The notes: generated from the letters alone by a model not told the origin. A stretch of DNA of 14,639 nt from an uncultured Sutterella sp. (GCA_934249275.1 CAKQKT010000044.1:1-14639); one strand, 5' to 3'; positions 7,278 to 14,272 are shown, counted from the stretch's first letter. Program-made: numbers and translations.

Positions 7278-7706
7278 GTGAAGTTGTTCATATCGGGTAC
7301 GGTTATCTGGTTCATCCTCGCACTCATCGTTGCGGGCGTCGAAATGGTGGCGGGCACGGTTTACATGCTGGCCGTCGCCGTCGGATGCGCGGCTGCCGGC
7401 GCGGCGAGCTGGTGCGGGATTCCCGCCTCCTGGCAGTTAGCGGCCTGCGCGGTCGTGACGTTCGTCGGCTGTGCGCTGGCGCGTCTTCTTCGCCGCAAGA
7501 AGAGTCCCGAGGCCGACCGCCTCATGCGCCTTGACGAAGGCGAGCGGATCCGCGTCGAGTCCGTGGGCACGGGCGGCAACGCCGTCGTGCAGTATCGCGG
7601 CGCTCCTTGGATCGCCTGTGCCGAAAAGGGCGAGCTTACCCCCGGCATCTGGGTCATCGCCCGCGTCGACGGCACCCGCCTCATCCTTCGTCCCGCCGCC
7701 AGCTAG
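7278..7706 (+). CDS. NfeD-like membrane protein
   Basis: A 142-residue short-form NfeD protein. Such proteins are encoded beside SPFH proteins and are thought to work with them at the membrane. Seen: about three hydrophobic spans in residues 5-70, then a basic stop (RLLRRKK) and a C-terminal OB-fold-like part with the G-W-A..G..V.V....G..L.L pattern (GAPWIACAEKGELTPG to RLILRP). The start is unsure. The GTG at 7278 lies only three bases after GGAG, whereas an in-frame TTG at 7284 has better spacing; an ATG at 7276 is followed directly by a stop. The SPFH gene starts 45 bases downstream with no terminator between, so the two form an operon, the same pairing as ybbJ and qmcA in E. coli. Confidence 0.9.
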   Translation: MKLFISGTVIWFILALIVAGVEMVAGTVYMLAVAVGCAAAGAASWCGIPASWQLAACAVVTFVGCALARLLRRKKSPEADRLMRLDEGERIRVESVGTGGNAVVQYRGAPWIACAEKGELTPGIWVIARVDGTRLILRPAAS

Positions 7707-7751
7707 CAGGATGATTCCCTCGTTTTCAAGCCATACGGAGACAATTAGAAA

Positions 7752-8696
7752 ATGAACGTCAGCGGCTTTCTCATCTTTACGCTCGTGCTCGTCGTCGTAG
7801 CCGTGCTTTTTGCGTTCCAGTCCGTCAAGGTCGTGCCGCAGCAGACCGCCTGGGTGGTCGAGCGCCTCGGCAAGTTCCATGCGGTTCTGACGCCGGGCCT
7901 CAACTTTATCATTCCCTTCATCGACCGCGTCGCCTATCGCCATTCGCTCAAGGAAATCCCGCTGGATACGCCGAGCCAGGTCTGCATCACGCGCGACAAT
8001 ACGCAGCTCACGGTCGACGGTGTGCTCTTCTTCCAGGTGACCGATCCTCAGCGCGCCTCCTACGGCACGTCGAACTACGTGGTCGCGATCACGCAGCTCG
8101 CCCAGACGACGCTTCGCTCCGTCGTGGGCAAGATGGAGCTCGACAAGACCTTTGAGGAGCGCGACCTCATCAACAAGTCCGTCGTTTCCGCGATTGACGA
8201 GGCGGCCCTCAACTGGGGCGTCAAGGTGCTTCGCTACGAGATCAAGGACCTGACGCCGCCCGCTGTCATTCTGCAGGCCATGCAGCAGCAGATCACGGCA
8301 GAGCGTGAAAAGCGCGCCGTCGTGGCCGCTTCCGAAGGCCGCAAGCTCGAGCAGATCAACCTCGCCACCGGCGCCCGCGAAGCCGCGATCGCCCAGTCCG
8401 AAGGCGAAAAGCAGGCTGAAATCAACAAGGCCGAAGGCCAGGCGGCCGCGACGCTCGCCCTTGCCACGGCCACGGCTGAGGCGCTTCGCCGCGTGGCCGC
8501 GGCCACGCAGGCCGAGGGCGGCATGAACGCCGTGAATCTGCAGGTGGCCGAAAAGTACGTCGAGGCCTTCTCTCAGCTCGCCAAGACCAACAACACCCTG
8601 ATCGTGCCGGGCAATCTCGGCGATATCTCGGGCATGATCGCCTCTGCGATGAAGATCGTGGACGGCGCCAAGACCCGGCTCCCGCCCAAGGCCTGA
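7752..8696 (+). CDS. qmcA: SPFH/band 7 membrane scaffold protein (paraslipin, QmcA-like)
   Basis: A 314-residue stomatin-like protein. Family members are anchored by one N-terminal helix, oligomerise into membrane microdomains and modulate proteases or membrane order. Seen: an N-terminal transmembrane segment (about 5-23); SPFH domain (about 25-180) with ERLGKFHAVLTPGLNFIIPF, IPLDTP, TRDNTQLTVDG, and LDKTFEERDLIN; LRYEIKDLTPP; then a long Ala/Glu-rich helix (about 190-250, AEREKRAVVAASEGRKLEQ and repeated EGE/EGQ segments) typical of the coiled-coil region; and a C-terminal part with NTLIVPGNLGDI. Length matches QmcA (about 305). It follows the NfeD-like gene and is closed by a terminator. 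Confidence 0.95.
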   Translation: MNVSGFLIFTLVLVVVAVLFAFQSVKVVPQQTAWVVERLGKFHAVLTPGLNFIIPFIDRVAYRHSLKEIPLDTPSQVCITRDNTQLTVDGVLFFQVTDPQRASYGTSNYVVAITQLAQTTLRSVVGKMELDKTFEERDLINKSVVSAIDEAALNWGVKVLRYEIKDLTPPAVILQAMQQQITAEREKRAVVAASEGRKLEQINLATGAREAAIAQSEGEKQAEINKAEGQAAATLALATATAEALRRVAAATQAEGGMNAVNLQVAEKYVEAFSQLAKTNNTLIVPGNLGDISGMIASAMKIVDGAKTRLPPKA

Positions 8697-8720
8697 GCCT
8701 TGTCGTCATGATCGTTCCAG

Positions 8721-8751
8721 CGCCCGCCGGTTCATGCCAGCGGGCGTTTTT
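8721..8751 (+). terminator. Intrinsic terminator of the nfeD-SPFH operon
   Basis: CGCCCGC (8721-8727) pairs with GCGGGCG (8740-8746), followed by five T, 24 bases after the SPFH stop. Confidence 0.9.
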
Positions 8752-8767
8752 CATGAGGTGCGCTAGG

Positions 8768-8773
8768 TATAAT
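8768..8773 (+). promoter_or_regulatory. Perfect -10 hexamer before the unknown operon
   Basis: TATAAT lies between the SPFH terminator and the first gene of the four-gene operon. No good -35 is seen at 16-18 bases, so the promoter may depend on an activator. The predicted leader is about 55 bases. Confidence 0.45.
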
Positions 8774-8835
8774 GTCCGCATGTTTTCACGAGGGCGCGGA
8801 TCCTTTCGTCCGGGCTCCCACGCATGGAATTTCCT

Positions 8836-9366
8836 ATGACCGAACAGAATACGAGCGGCGCCGTCGTTGCGCTGCCTTCGATCGGCGATCCCGCCGTTCT
8901 TGCCGACGTCCTGATGTACAGCGCTCGCGACGCGATCGCCGTCATGATGGATGAAGAGGGAGATCCCAACGACTACGCGAAGATCGTCTTCGGCGTCGCC
9001 TCCATCTTCATGGGACACACCGATTCGCTCGAGCTCCCCAAGGGCTGGGATCCCGCCGCCGCGGGCGCCGCTCTTCGTCCGCTTCTTGCCGAAGTGATCG
9101 ATGAAATGCCCGAAGAGGATCGCAAGACCTTTGAGGACGACGAGAGCATGCTCGCCCTTGCCGTCATGACCTGCTTCCAGGAAGCTGCTTCCATTGCCGA
9201 AGCCTGGGCTGAAACGCACAAGGCAACGGATGCGCAGACGATTCTGAACGGCGTCCTTCAGGACGACCTTTTCGCCGCTCATTTCCGCACCTGGGCCGAG
9301 ATGATTCTCGGCATCGAGCCCGAGGAAGGCGTAGACGTACAGAACAATGAGGAGAAGGCCGAATGA
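8836..9366 (+). CDS. Protein of unknown function, first gene of a four-gene operon
   Basis: A 176-residue acidic, mainly helical protein with no signal peptide or membrane span; I do not recognise the family. The start at 8836 (MTEQNTSG) is preceded by a weak GGAA; an ATG at 8824 would add four residues. Its layout is a first helix (DVLMYSARDAIAVMM), an acidic linker (DEEGDPND), a helix ending FGVASIFMG, an acidic middle part (EVIDEMPEEDRKTFEDDE), a helix with a single Cys (LALAVMTCFQEAASIAEAW) and a last helix (FRTWAEMILG) with an acidic tail. The same layout, ending in W-x5-G, appears in the next two genes, so they may be diverged duplicates. It overlaps the next gene by ATGA, which shows translational coupling. 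Confidence 0.8.
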   Translation: MTEQNTSGAVVALPSIGDPAVLADVLMYSARDAIAVMMDEEGDPNDYAKIVFGVASIFMGHTDSLELPKGWDPAAAGAALRPLLAEVIDEMPEEDRKTFEDDESMLALAVMTCFQEAASIAEAWAETHKATDAQTILNGVLQDDLFAAHFRTWAEMILGIEPEEGVDVQNNEEKAE

Positions 9367-9890
9367 CGGAAGAAATGAAGGACGGCATTGAAGCCGAAGA
9401 AAAGATTGAGGAACAGGCCGAAGAGAAGGCCGAGGCGGTCGTGCTTGACGAATCCGTGCTCGAACAGCTTCTCGTGGGCTGCATCTGGGACGTGCTTCGC
9501 CGCATGCACCGCGTGGCGAGCAAGGCTCTGACGCCCGATCAGGCGACCGAAGAGGACGACGCCATCGCCCGCCACCTCGCCCGCACGCTGATGGGCGAGA
9601 ATCCGGGCTTCACGGTTTCGCTTCCTCTTGTAGGCCCGTCGCTCGTCGACGAGCTTCGCAAGCTTCCCGAGTATGCCGACGACAAGCTGCCCGAGGAAAT
9701 CGACGGCGCCAACCCGCGCGCCGTCATGGTCTATGTCTGCCGCACCTTCCTGCACGGCATCTACGACATGGTCCGCGACCTTTCGAAGGCCAATGAAATG
9801 ACGCCTGAGAAGCTCTCCGAGACCGTGAATGCGACCGCCGCCCAGTGGACGCTTCGCTTTACGGGCCGCAGGGCTGAAAACCTCAACTGA
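9363..9890 (+). CDS. Protein of unknown function, second gene of the operon
   Basis: A 175-residue cytoplasmic-looking protein that I do not recognise. Its first 30 residues are almost only Glu, Lys and Ala (EEMKDGIEAEEKIEEQAEEK), so they are disordered or a charged helix. Then come a helix (LEQLLVGCIWDVLRRMHRVA), an acidic linker (TPDQATEEDD), a helix ending ARTLMGENP, a Pro-rich middle part, a helix with one Cys (MVYVCRTFLHGIYDMVRDL) and a last segment TAAQWTLRFTG. MGENP and W....FTG recur in the third protein (SGENP, W..VFTG). It overlaps the previous stop by ATGA and has GAGGAGAAGG upstream. Confidence 0.8.
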   Translation: MTEEMKDGIEAEEKIEEQAEEKAEAVVLDESVLEQLLVGCIWDVLRRMHRVASKALTPDQATEEDDAIARHLARTLMGENPGFTVSLPLVGPSLVDELRKLPEYADDKLPEEIDGANPRAVMVYVCRTFLHGIYDMVRDLSKANEMTPEKLSETVNATAAQWTLRFTGRRAENLN

Positions 9891-9904
9891 TTCGGGAGAA
9901 GAGC

Positions 9905-10402
9905 ATGGCCGGTTGCGGATCGAACTGCAGCGGGGGCTGCTGCAAGGACTTCAGCTCCAAGGCGGCTCGTCTGCCGAATCTTCTGAGCGTCGAGGTGACG
10001 GGCGGAATTTTCGAAAAGGCGGTCCGCAACATGACGCTTCGCGCCGCGCAGCGCAAGGCTGGCATGATGAGCGACGAGGAGTACGAGGAGGCCAAGAGCA
10101 AGCTCGTGCGCTGGCTCGTCAATGCCTTCTCGGGCGAAAACCCCCACTACGAGGCCGACTCCGAGTGGCACGGCAACGGCGGTCTTTCCGACTATCTTGC
10201 CGAGACGCTTGATTATCACGGTCATTCAAGCCGCCAGGTGGTCACCCATGCGGCGGCGCTCTTTGCCGACGATGCCGACAATCTTGCACGCGAAATCATC
10301 GAGCGCGGAGGCCCCGATACGCCCGCCGCCGCTCAGGCTGTGGCGCAGGTGGCCGGCATGTGGGCCCAGGTCTTTACGGGCGTGCCGCCCGAGTTTGCCT
10401 GA
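9905..10402 (+). CDS. Cys-rich N-terminus protein of unknown function, third gene of the operon
   Basis: A 165-residue protein that I do not recognise. It opens with MAGCGSNCSGGCCKDF, in which Cys4, Cys8, Cys12 and Cys13 could bind a metal or a cluster; the two sister proteins lack this. The rest follows their layout: a helix (GIFEKAVRNMTLRAAQRKAG), an acidic linker (SDEEYEEAK), a helix ending VNAFSGENP, a His-rich middle (HYEADSEWHGNGG, YHGHSS), a helix (VVTHAAALFADDADNLAREI) and a last helix MWAQVFTG. The distance from the previous gene is 14 bases with GGGAGAAG as ribosome binding site. A role in metal or redox handling is a guess from the cysteines only. Confidence 0.8.
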   Translation: MAGCGSNCSGGCCKDFSSKAARLPNLLSVEVTGGIFEKAVRNMTLRAAQRKAGMMSDEEYEEAKSKLVRWLVNAFSGENPHYEADSEWHGNGGLSDYLAETLDYHGHSSRQVVTHAAALFADDADNLAREIIERGGPDTPAAAQAVAQVAGMWAQVFTGVPPEFA

Positions 10403-10410
10403 GGTGCTTC

Positions 10411-10689
10411 ATGAATCGCAGTCCGCTTGAAGAACGCGCTCCCGACGTCACCCGCGAGATCATGGGACGCCTCTCTCCCGAGGCCATGCGCACGCTGCGC
10501 GCCGTTTCCGAGATGCGCAACCGTCCGGCCGAGGAAGTTCTTCGCGAGGAGCTTGAGGGCTACATCGCCGACAAGCTTCCCCTTCCGGACGTCGAGGGCA
10601 TCATTCACGCAATGGGCGAGCGCTTCTATGCGCTCGGCTATGCATGCGGCACTGCAAGGCGTTTTCTGAGAAAGCTGCGCGGCGAATGA
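10411..10689 (+). CDS. Small protein with possible ribbon-helix-helix segment, fourth gene of the operon
   Basis: A 92-residue protein starting at 10411 with GAGG upstream, eight bases after the previous stop; an earlier in-frame ATG at 10360 would overlap the third gene and lacks a ribosome binding site. Residues about 14-48 (REIMGRLSPEAMRTLRAV then SEMRNRPAEEVLREELEGYI) resemble the strand-helix-helix of CopG/Arc-type ribbon-helix-helix proteins (compare L-P-E..E.LR..A...G...EE..RE.L..Y). The C-terminal half (GIIHAMGERFYALGYACGTARRFLRKL) is helical and basic. It may be a DNA-binding regulator of the operon or simply a helical partner; confidence in the fold is low. A bidirectional terminator follows. 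Confidence 0.75.
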   Translation: MNRSPLEERAPDVTREIMGRLSPEAMRTLRAVSEMRNRPAEEVLREELEGYIADKLPLPDVEGIIHAMGERFYALGYACGTARRFLRKLRGE

Positions 10690-10706
10690 GCGAAGAGGCA
10701 GTCAAG

Positions 10707-10745
10707 AAAAATCGGTTCGAAGCCTGACGGTTCCGAGCCGATTTT
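10707..10745. terminator. Bidirectional intrinsic terminator
   Basis: AAAATCGG (10708-10715) pairs with CCGATTTT (10738-10745), and the stem extends inward with a wobble pair and a one-base bulge. T-runs on both strands let it end the plus-strand four-gene operon and the minus-strand chalcone-isomerase-like gene. Confidence 0.85.
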
Positions 10746-10774
10746 GTATTGGCGCGTTTGTTCCTTGACGGTGC

Positions 10775-11371
10775 TCAAGCGCTGGCGCCGAGGAGCTTTG
10801 CCTTGAGGTCCGAGTCGATCGTGTTTTCGCCGAGCCAGATGGAGAGGACCGCGTTGTAGAGCGCGCGGCCTCCGCCGATCGCCTCGCCGACGGGCTTGCC
10901 GTTGAGATGCACCGTGGTGCCGGCTTCAGGCGAGAAATCGAAGTCGATGATGTCGCCCGTCTTTACGTCGCCGATGTTCTTCATGAGCGTGCGAAGGGCT
11001 TCGAGTTCGGCTGTGATGGCCTTTTCCTGCTCGGGCTTGAGGTTGGCGCTGATGCCGTCGTTGAGCGAGCTGATGAAGCTCGAGCCTGAGACGTCGCGAA
11101 GAAGGCCGAGACGAACGCGCGCGGCGCCGTTCTGAGAGAGAACATCGGTGTTCTTGTGCGAGGCCGACTTCAGATAGAGGCCGGCCGTGTAGACCTTGAA
11201 GAAGAACTTCTTGCGAAGGCCTGCGCCGTTGAGCTGAAGCTGTTCGCCGGCAACCGTCGCTTCGGGCGCGTACGTGATGGATTCGACGGTGATCGGTTCG
11301 GCGGCTATGGCCGAGCCGAGCGTCAGGGCAAGGCCGGCGGCCAGCGCCGTCTGATGAATGCGGAAGGACAT
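10775..11371 (-). CDS. Secreted chalcone isomerase-like domain protein
   Basis: A 198-residue protein with a clear Sec signal peptide (cleavage probably after AIA at residue 23) and a bacterial chalcone-isomerase-like domain. Typical features are LNGAGLRKKFFFKVYTAGLYL near the start of the mature part, the VRLGLLRDVSGSSFISSLNDG segment, D.I.FDFSP..GT.V.LNGK, and the ending SIWLGENTIDSDLKAKLLG, which matches the W.G..P.D..LK..LLG end of this family. The bacterial members are periplasmic and their function is not known; true flavonoid isomerase activity should not be assumed. It lies 83 bases after the EamA transporter gene on the same strand, with no strong terminator between. Confidence 0.88.
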   Translation of the reverse strand: MSFRIHQTALAAGLALTLGSAIAAEPITVESITYAPEATVAGEQLQLNGAGLRKKFFFKVYTAGLYLKSASHKNTDVLSQNGAARVRLGLLRDVSGSSFISSLNDGISANLKPEQEKAITAELEALRTLMKNIGDVKTGDIIDFDFSPEAGTTVHLNGKPVGEAIGGGRALYNAVLSIWLGENTIDSDLKAKLLGASA

Positions 11372-11454
11372 GTGGATGAAGCCCGTTGTAAATGATTAAT
11401 AGACGGGAATCCTATCACCCCAAATGCCGCCAAAGCAGTCGCGTAAAGACGACT

Positions 11455-12378
11455 TTATGAGTTGGCCTTTTGGGCTTCGGCAGCCTTTTTCGCCTCAATT
11501 CGCTTCTGGCGCTTTCTGCCGCGCACGACGGAGCTCGTCTGCAGGGCGACGGAGAGGCCGATGAGGCCGATGCCGGCGTAGAAGGACATGCCGAGGTCTC
11601 GTGCTTCTCCGAAGATGATCATGGCGAGGATGATCGAGTAGATCGGCTCGAGGTTGTAGGAGAGGTTCACCGTAAAGGCCGAGATGTGCTCGAGCGACTG
11701 GATCTGCAGGATGTACATGAAGAGCGTGCAGAAGATCGCGAAGATCGGCAGATAAAGCGTGTCGGGCCAGGTCGGGAAGAAGGGTTCGGGAGGCATGAGC
11801 GAGACGTAGATCGGAATCGCGATGCAGGAGAATGCAAAGCCGCCGAGGAGCTGCCAGCTCATGACGGTGACGCTCGAATACTTGGCGCGATAGCGCTTGA
11901 AGTAGACGGCAAGGAGCGCCGCGGCCGCCGCGCCGATCAGGCCGAGCGCAATGCCGAGGCGGTACTGCGCATCAAAGTGGAAGATGAGCGAGATGCCGAA
12001 GATCGTCACGAGCGAGAAGAGCACTTCGCGAATCGAAATGCGCGCCTTGTTCATGAGCGGCTCGATGAGCGCCGTGAAGAAGCCGATGGACGAAAAGGCC
12101 ACGACGCCGATGCTCACGTTCGAAGCCTTGATCGAGGCGTAAAAGAGCGTCCATTGGACGGCCAGAAGCGCGCCCACGCCCATGATCGCGAACTTGTCGC
12201 GCGTCGCTACCTTCTCCAGACGCTTCGTCAGCCATGCCCATAGCCAGAGGCAGCTGCCGGCGATCACAATGCGCCAGAAGACGATGAGCCCCGGAGAGAG
12301 CATCATGAGCTTGCCGAAGACGCCGGTCCAGCCGGCAAGAAGAATCGAGATGTGGAGCTGAAGGAAGGCCTTTTTCAC
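11455..12378 (-). CDS. EamA/DMT-family transporter
   Basis: A 307-residue inner-membrane protein with about ten hydrophobic spans in two EamA repeats (about 5-136 and 140-285). Each repeat has the conserved Pro-containing segment near its end (TALIEPLMN; NLEPIYSIILAMIIFGE). Family members are exporters or importers of amino acids, metabolites or nucleotide sugars; the substrate cannot be told from sequence. The C-terminal tail is basic and Ala/Lys-rich (RGRKRQKRIEAKKAAEAQ). The start codon is GTG at 12378, without a clear ribosome binding site. It is divergent from the ferric-reductase-like gene, with 291 bases between, and may be co-transcribed with the gene after it. Confidence 0.92.
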   Translation of the reverse strand: MKKAFLQLHISILLAGWTGVFGKLMMLSPGLIVFWRIVIAGSCLWLWAWLTKRLEKVATRDKFAIMGVGALLAVQWTLFYASIKASNVSIGVVAFSSIGFFTALIEPLMNKARISIREVLFSLVTIFGISLIFHFDAQYRLGIALGLIGAAAAALLAVYFKRYRAKYSSVTVMSWQLLGGFAFSCIAIPIYVSLMPPEPFFPTWPDTLYLPIFAIFCTLFMYILQIQSLEHISAFTVNLSYNLEPIYSIILAMIIFGEARDLGMSFYAGIGLIGLSVALQTSSVVRGRKRQKRIEAKKAAEAQKANS

Positions 12379-12487
12379 GGCGCACCGTTTGGAAAGAATG
12401 AGTAGGAAAAAACGGAAACGGAGTCTGCTTTATGCGACAGCCCGGGTCGGCTAATCCTACCTCAAGAGGACGAAAGTTTCCATTGAT

Positions 12488-12517
12488 CGGACCATGGCGT
12501 TTTCCATGCCCGGTCCG
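12488..12517. repeat. Bulged hairpin in the divergent intergenic region
   Basis: CGGAC/GTCCG outer arms (12488-12492, 12513-12517) and CATGG/CCATG inner arms (12493-12497, 12504-12508) enclose a 6-base loop, with a 4-base bulge. No T-tract follows on either strand. The interval between the two divergent genes holds no ORF I would support. Confidence 0.25.
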
Positions 12518-12560
12518 GCGAAGTGTCAAGTTACGTAAAGGTCTATTGAGAAAAGAAAAT

Positions 12561-12572
12561 TTAGCTAGCTAA
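12561..12572. promoter_or_regulatory. Perfect palindrome TTAGCTAGCTAA, possible operator
   Basis: A 12-bp perfect palindrome, followed at once by the 8-bp palindrome CAATATTG (12574-12581), lies about 100 bases before the ferric-reductase-like start. TTGAGA at 12546-12551 could be a -35, but no well-spaced -10 is clear. A regulator site is inferred from symmetry and AT-rich context alone. Confidence 0.3.
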
Positions 12573-12669
12573 GCAATATTGTTCGGTGTTATCTTGGGTT
12601 CAGGACAAAAGGGAGGCGCACCCCGGCGCCGCCCGCATTCAGACCTTCGACAATTCATCGAGACAAATC

Positions 12670-13347
12670 ATGCGCAGAATCGTTTACGGATTTACGGCCT
12701 TGACCGTTCTGTTCTGGCTTTTCGGCCTTTGGTACATGCCGCCCACTTATGACGCACGCGGGTGGTCCCACGAAATTTTCTTTGTGACGGGCGTCGTCGC
12801 CTGGGGCTGGATGGCCTTGTGCCTCATCATTGCAGTGCGTCCGGCCTGGTTTGAGCGCGTGACGCAGACGCCGCTGGATTCGCTCTATGTCTGGCACCGC
12901 CGTCTGGGCTGGTGGGCGCTGGCGCTTGCCTTCGTGCACTTCTTCACGAAGACGATCTTTTCGCCCGTGATCGCGCTCTTCAATCTTCCTCGTCCGGGCC
13001 GCTTTGTGGCGGCTGAGAATCCGGACTTCTGGGCCGGGCTTTGGGCATCGCTTCGCCCGATCGCCAATACGTCCGCCGAATGGCTGACGTGGGCCATGCT
13101 CGTGCTGTGCCTGCTGGCCGTCGTGCGCGCGCTTTGCTACACGCACTGGCTCAAGTTCCACAAGATCCTTTCGATCGTCTTCCTCGGACTCACGCTGCAC
13201 TGCGTGCGCCTCATGGATGCCAGCGACTTCATGACGCCGTTTGGCTGGCTCAATCTCGCCGTGACCGCCGCGGGCGCCGTTGCCGCACTGATCCTTCTCT
13301 TCCGCGGTCCGGGCGCGAAGCTTCGCGAGGAAGGCACGATTGTCTAG
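12670..13347 (+). CDS. N-terminal half: ferric reductase-like transmembrane haem domain
   Basis: 225 residues with about six membrane spans. Two histidine pairs with the bis-haem spacing of ferric reductase/NADPH oxidase proteins are visible: His76 and His90 (WHRRLGWWALALAFVHF) and His164 and His177 (FHKILSIVFLGLTLH). These would hold two haems that carry electrons across the membrane. The start at 12670 (MRRIVYGF) has a weak GAG upstream; an in-frame GTG at 12586 would add 28 unlikely residues. The protein ends at an amber codon right after GTIV, where the family normally continues into the FAD domain. Alone it would lack flavin and NAD(P)H sites and could not take electrons from NAD(P)H unless the other half is made separately. 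Confidence 0.85.
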   Translation: MRRIVYGFTALTVLFWLFGLWYMPPTYDARGWSHEIFFVTGVVAWGWMALCLIIAVRPAWFERVTQTPLDSLYVWHRRLGWWALALAFVHFFTKTIFSPVIALFNLPRPGRFVAAENPDFWAGLWASLRPIANTSAEWLTWAMLVLCLLAVVRALCYTHWLKFHKILSIVFLGLTLHCVRLMDASDFMTPFGWLNLAVTAAGAVAALILLFRGPGAKLREEGTIV

Positions 13348-13377
13348 ACCGAAGTCCGGGGCTCCACGACGAAGTGG

Positions 13378-13959
13378 GTGATCGAGACGCCGCTTGCGCA
13401 TCGCGTCAATCCCGGCCAGTTCGTCTTCGCAGCGACTCAGGGCGAACCGCTTCATCCGTTCTCCGTGGCCGGCATTGAAGACGGGCGCATCACGCTTATG
13501 ATCCGCCGTCTCGGCGACTACACGACCGATGTCGTTCCCAACATCCCGAAGGGAGCCTCTGTCAAGCTTGAAGGTCCGTGGGGCGCCTTCCGCCCGGTCT
13601 TTGACGAGAAGCCGCAGACCTGGGTGGCCGCCGACATCGGCATCGCGCCCTTCATGGCCTGGCTTGAGGCTGCTGCCCACGAGAAGCATGGTCCGATTGC
13701 GCTCTGCTGGTGCATTCGCGATCTTGAAAAGGAAGGCTATGCCGACGAAGTGAAGGCGGCCTGTGAAAATGCTGGCGTGACGCTGCGTGTTTTTGAGAGC
13801 AAGGTGCGCCGCGCAACTGTTGAGGAATTGCTCGCCGACAAGCCCGAACGACTCGCAATCTGCGGCGGCGCTTCGCTGGCCAAGAGCTTGAGGAAGACCT
13901 GGAAGGGCAGTCCCGATGCCTTGATGACCGAGGAATTCCATTGGCGCCACGCCAAGTAA
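13378..13959 (+). CDS. C-terminal half: FAD/NAD(P)H-binding oxidoreductase domain
   Basis: 193 residues from the only usable start after the amber codon, a GTG at 13378 with a poor ribosome binding site. Seen: VNPGQFVFAA and the FAD motif HPFSVAG, GPWGAF, the nucleotide-binding segment ADIGIAPFMAWLE, and ICGGASLAKSLRK near the end, which is the ferredoxin-reductase-type FAD and NAD(P)H module of ferric reductases. The first FAD-domain strand (TEVRGSTTKW) lies before the GTG, so a separately translated protein would miss part of its barrel. This supports reading both halves as one broken gene rather than two natural subunits. A terminator follows. Confidence 0.75.
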   Translation: MIETPLAHRVNPGQFVFAATQGEPLHPFSVAGIEDGRITLMIRRLGDYTTDVVPNIPKGASVKLEGPWGAFRPVFDEKPQTWVAADIGIAPFMAWLEAAAHEKHGPIALCWCIRDLEKEGYADEVKAACENAGVTLRVFESKVRRATVEELLADKPERLAICGGASLAKSLRKTWKGSPDALMTEEFHWRHAK

Positions 13960-13978
13960 CGCTCCGGCGGCTTGAGGC

Positions 13979-14019
13979 GGCCGAGTGACGGATGAATCCG
14001 TCCTCGGCCATCTTGTTGT
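13979..14019 (+). terminator. Intrinsic terminator of the ferric-reductase-like gene
   Basis: GGCCGAG (13979-13985) pairs with CTCGGCC (14003-14009), and the inner GACGGAT with ATCCGTC (13987-13993, 13996-14002), with one bulged T. A T-rich run (TCTTGTTGTTG) follows. Confidence 0.8.
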
Positions 14020-14260
14020 TGTGCGCAACGGCTGTTGACCTCAAAAAGGAAGAATTCAGCCGCGGCGTTCTCTTGAAAATGCGTGAACGGGCGGTTTCAG
14101 AGGAAGAAGAAAAAGTAAGGAGAACGCTTGTTCAGTGAAAAATGAGAAACGCAAGCGGCACTGACAAAATGGTGCGGGAACAAAGTGTCAGTTGATTGAT
14201 ATGATATTGCAGAGTGATAAAAAACTGCCGCTTGTTATCGAAAATGGTTGTGTTGCAACA
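14020..14260 (+). promoter_or_regulatory. Gene-free, AT-richer upstream region with symmetric sites
   Basis: No gene is seen here. The composition becomes clearly more AT-rich than the rest of the window. It holds an ACTGACA/TGTCAGT inverted repeat (14160-14166, 14186-14192), a TATGAT hexamer (14200-14205), a TTGATT (14192-14197) with a weak TGATAA 17 bases on, and the perfect palindrome TGTTGCAACA (14251-14260). It probably carries the promoter and operator of the small gene downstream; which hexamers are used is unclear. Confidence 0.4.
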
Positions 14261-14272
14261 GGGAGAATCCCT

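Larger units (their letters stand above)
12670..13959 (+). pseudogene. Ferric reductase-like flavocytochrome gene interrupted by an in-frame amber codon
   Basis: The membrane half (12670-13344) and the flavin half (from 13348) are in the same reading frame, separated only by a TAG at 13345-13347. Read through, they make one 429-codon protein (counting the TAG) with the usual order of ferric-reductase transmembrane domain, FAD-binding and NAD(P)H-binding domains; the FAD domain itself begins at about the TAG. A single C to T change (CAG, Gln, to TAG) explains it. It may be a true nonsense mutation, a strain polymorphism, a sequence error, or suppressed in the cell. Confidence 0.75.

Noticed and set aside
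13345..13347. TAG as a programmed pyrrolysine or selenocysteine codon
   Set aside because: Selenocysteine uses TGA. No pyrrolysine machinery is in the window, and the position is not a catalytic site; a Gln-to-amber change is simpler.
12655..14028. A 457-codon open frame on the minus strand opposite the ferric-reductase-like gene
   Set aside because: Although it runs unbroken across the amber codon, the plus-strand product has clear haem, FAD and NAD(P)H motifs, and the antisense product is low-complexity and charged.
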